Shown in pieces: positions 5,919 to 6,156 of a stretch of DNA of 6,156 bases. The position numbers were made by a program, and so were the translations under genes. The stretch is from Methylotenera_A sp031399315 (GTDB lineage Bacteria; Pseudomonadota; Gammaproteobacteria; Burkholderiales; Methylophilaceae). The notes under the pieces are model-generated. The model searched no databases, was not told the origin of the DNA, and worked only from the letters and a program-made list of their open reading frames with translations. The DNA lies in assembly GCA_031399315.1 (NCBI GenBank), contig JANNOS010000080.1, positions 1-6,156 on the forward strand, given 5' to 3'. Position 1 is the first letter of the stretch. Each line of letters begins with the position of its first letter.

Positions 5919-6044
5919 ATGCCGATATCATCAGCAGGAATTGGATCTGGTTTAGATGTTAGCACTATCATTTCGGGTCTAATGAATATCGAAAGGCAGC
6001 CATTAACGATTTTGGCGAGTAAAAAAACTGCGTTTCAAACATAA
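5919..6044 (+). CDS. fliD: FliD flagellar cap protein, N-terminal fragment (interrupted)
   Basis: FliD forms the cap at the filament tip that folds flagellin into place; the intact protein is usually several hundred residues. Only 41 codons are here: MPISSAGIGSGLDVSTI, ISGLMNIERQPL, then SKKTAFQT and a TAA. The GIGSGLDV motif and the IERQPL segment are typical of the FliD N-terminus. The start is supported by AAAGGA at 5907-5912, 6 bases upstream, and by the position after flaG. Homology stops at or just before the TAA, where the sequence switches to glmS in a different frame. This is therefore a truncated fliD, either through a real rearrangement or because the assembled sequence is chimeric. 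Confidence 0.85.
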   Translation: MPISSAGIGSGLDVSTIISGLMNIERQPLTILASKKTAFQT

Positions 6045-6156
6045 TTTCTGTAAAAGAGCCAGAACACATGATAACAGCACGCATGGGATGCCCGTTGTTA
6101 TTGGGTCTTGGCGATGGTGAAAACTTTATCGCGTCCGATGTTTCTGCCGTGCTATC
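6041..6156 (+). CDS. glmS: GlmS internal fragment (glutamine-fructose-6-phosphate aminotransferase)
   Basis: GlmS makes glucosamine-6-phosphate from fructose-6-phosphate and glutamine, the first step towards UDP-GlcNAc for cell wall and LPS. The fragment encodes 38 complete codons and runs off the right edge. It reads IISVKEPEHMIT, then ARMGCPLLLGLG, then GENFIASDVSAVL. This matches the part of the N-terminal glutamine amidotransferase domain that in E. coli GlmS reads ARSGSPLVIGLG and GENFIASD. Neither a start codon nor the catalytic N-terminal cysteine region is present; about the first 165-170 residues are missing. It is out of frame with fliD, so no fusion protein would be made. glmS is not a flagellar gene and its presence here is unexpected. 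Confidence 0.8.
   Translation, partial: MISVKEPEHMITARMGCPLLLGLGDGENFIASDVSAVL

Overview
The window is a flagellar and signalling locus from an AT-rich Gram-negative bacterium. The gene content fits a betaproteobacterium, possibly a methylotroph of the Methylophilaceae, but that placement is inferred from protein style and cannot be proved here. All genes lie on the + strand.

Layout: (1) 3-1214, the 3' part of a GGDEF diguanylate cyclase, cut off by the left edge. (2) 1286-2800, a soluble histidine kinase with PAS-like sensor regions and a HisKA_3-type core. (3) 2801-3093, an intergenic region with a weak terminator-like hairpin, a near-perfect sigma-54 promoter and a possible 32-codon leader ORF. 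(4) 3094-3741, a NarL/FixJ-family response regulator. (5) 3742-4248, a 507-base gene-free region with hairpins and dyads and two correctly spaced sigma-28 (FliA) promoter matches. (6) 4249-5406, flagellin, followed by an intrinsic terminator. (7) 5481-5846, flaG, whose last codons and stop are duplicated in frame. (8) From 5919, the first 41 codons of fliD, which break off abruptly at about 6036-6043 and are replaced by an internal piece of glmS running to the window end.

How the parts fit: the kinase and response regulator look like a two-component pair with separate transcription. The regulator is probably under sigma-54, the class of promoter that drives middle flagellar genes in many polar-flagellated proteobacteria, and flagellin is under sigma-28, the late class. 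The diguanylate cyclase would add c-di-GMP control of the motile/sessile choice. fliC-flaG-fliD is a standard filament and cap gene order.

No clearly new multi-gene system is visible. The items most worth a second look are the fliD/glmS junction (assembly chimera or real rearrangement), the sigma-54 promoter with a leader ORF ending on the regulator's ribosome binding site, the in-frame duplication across the flaG stop, the paired sigma-28 sites, and a perfect 10-bp-arm hairpin inside the response regulator gene.
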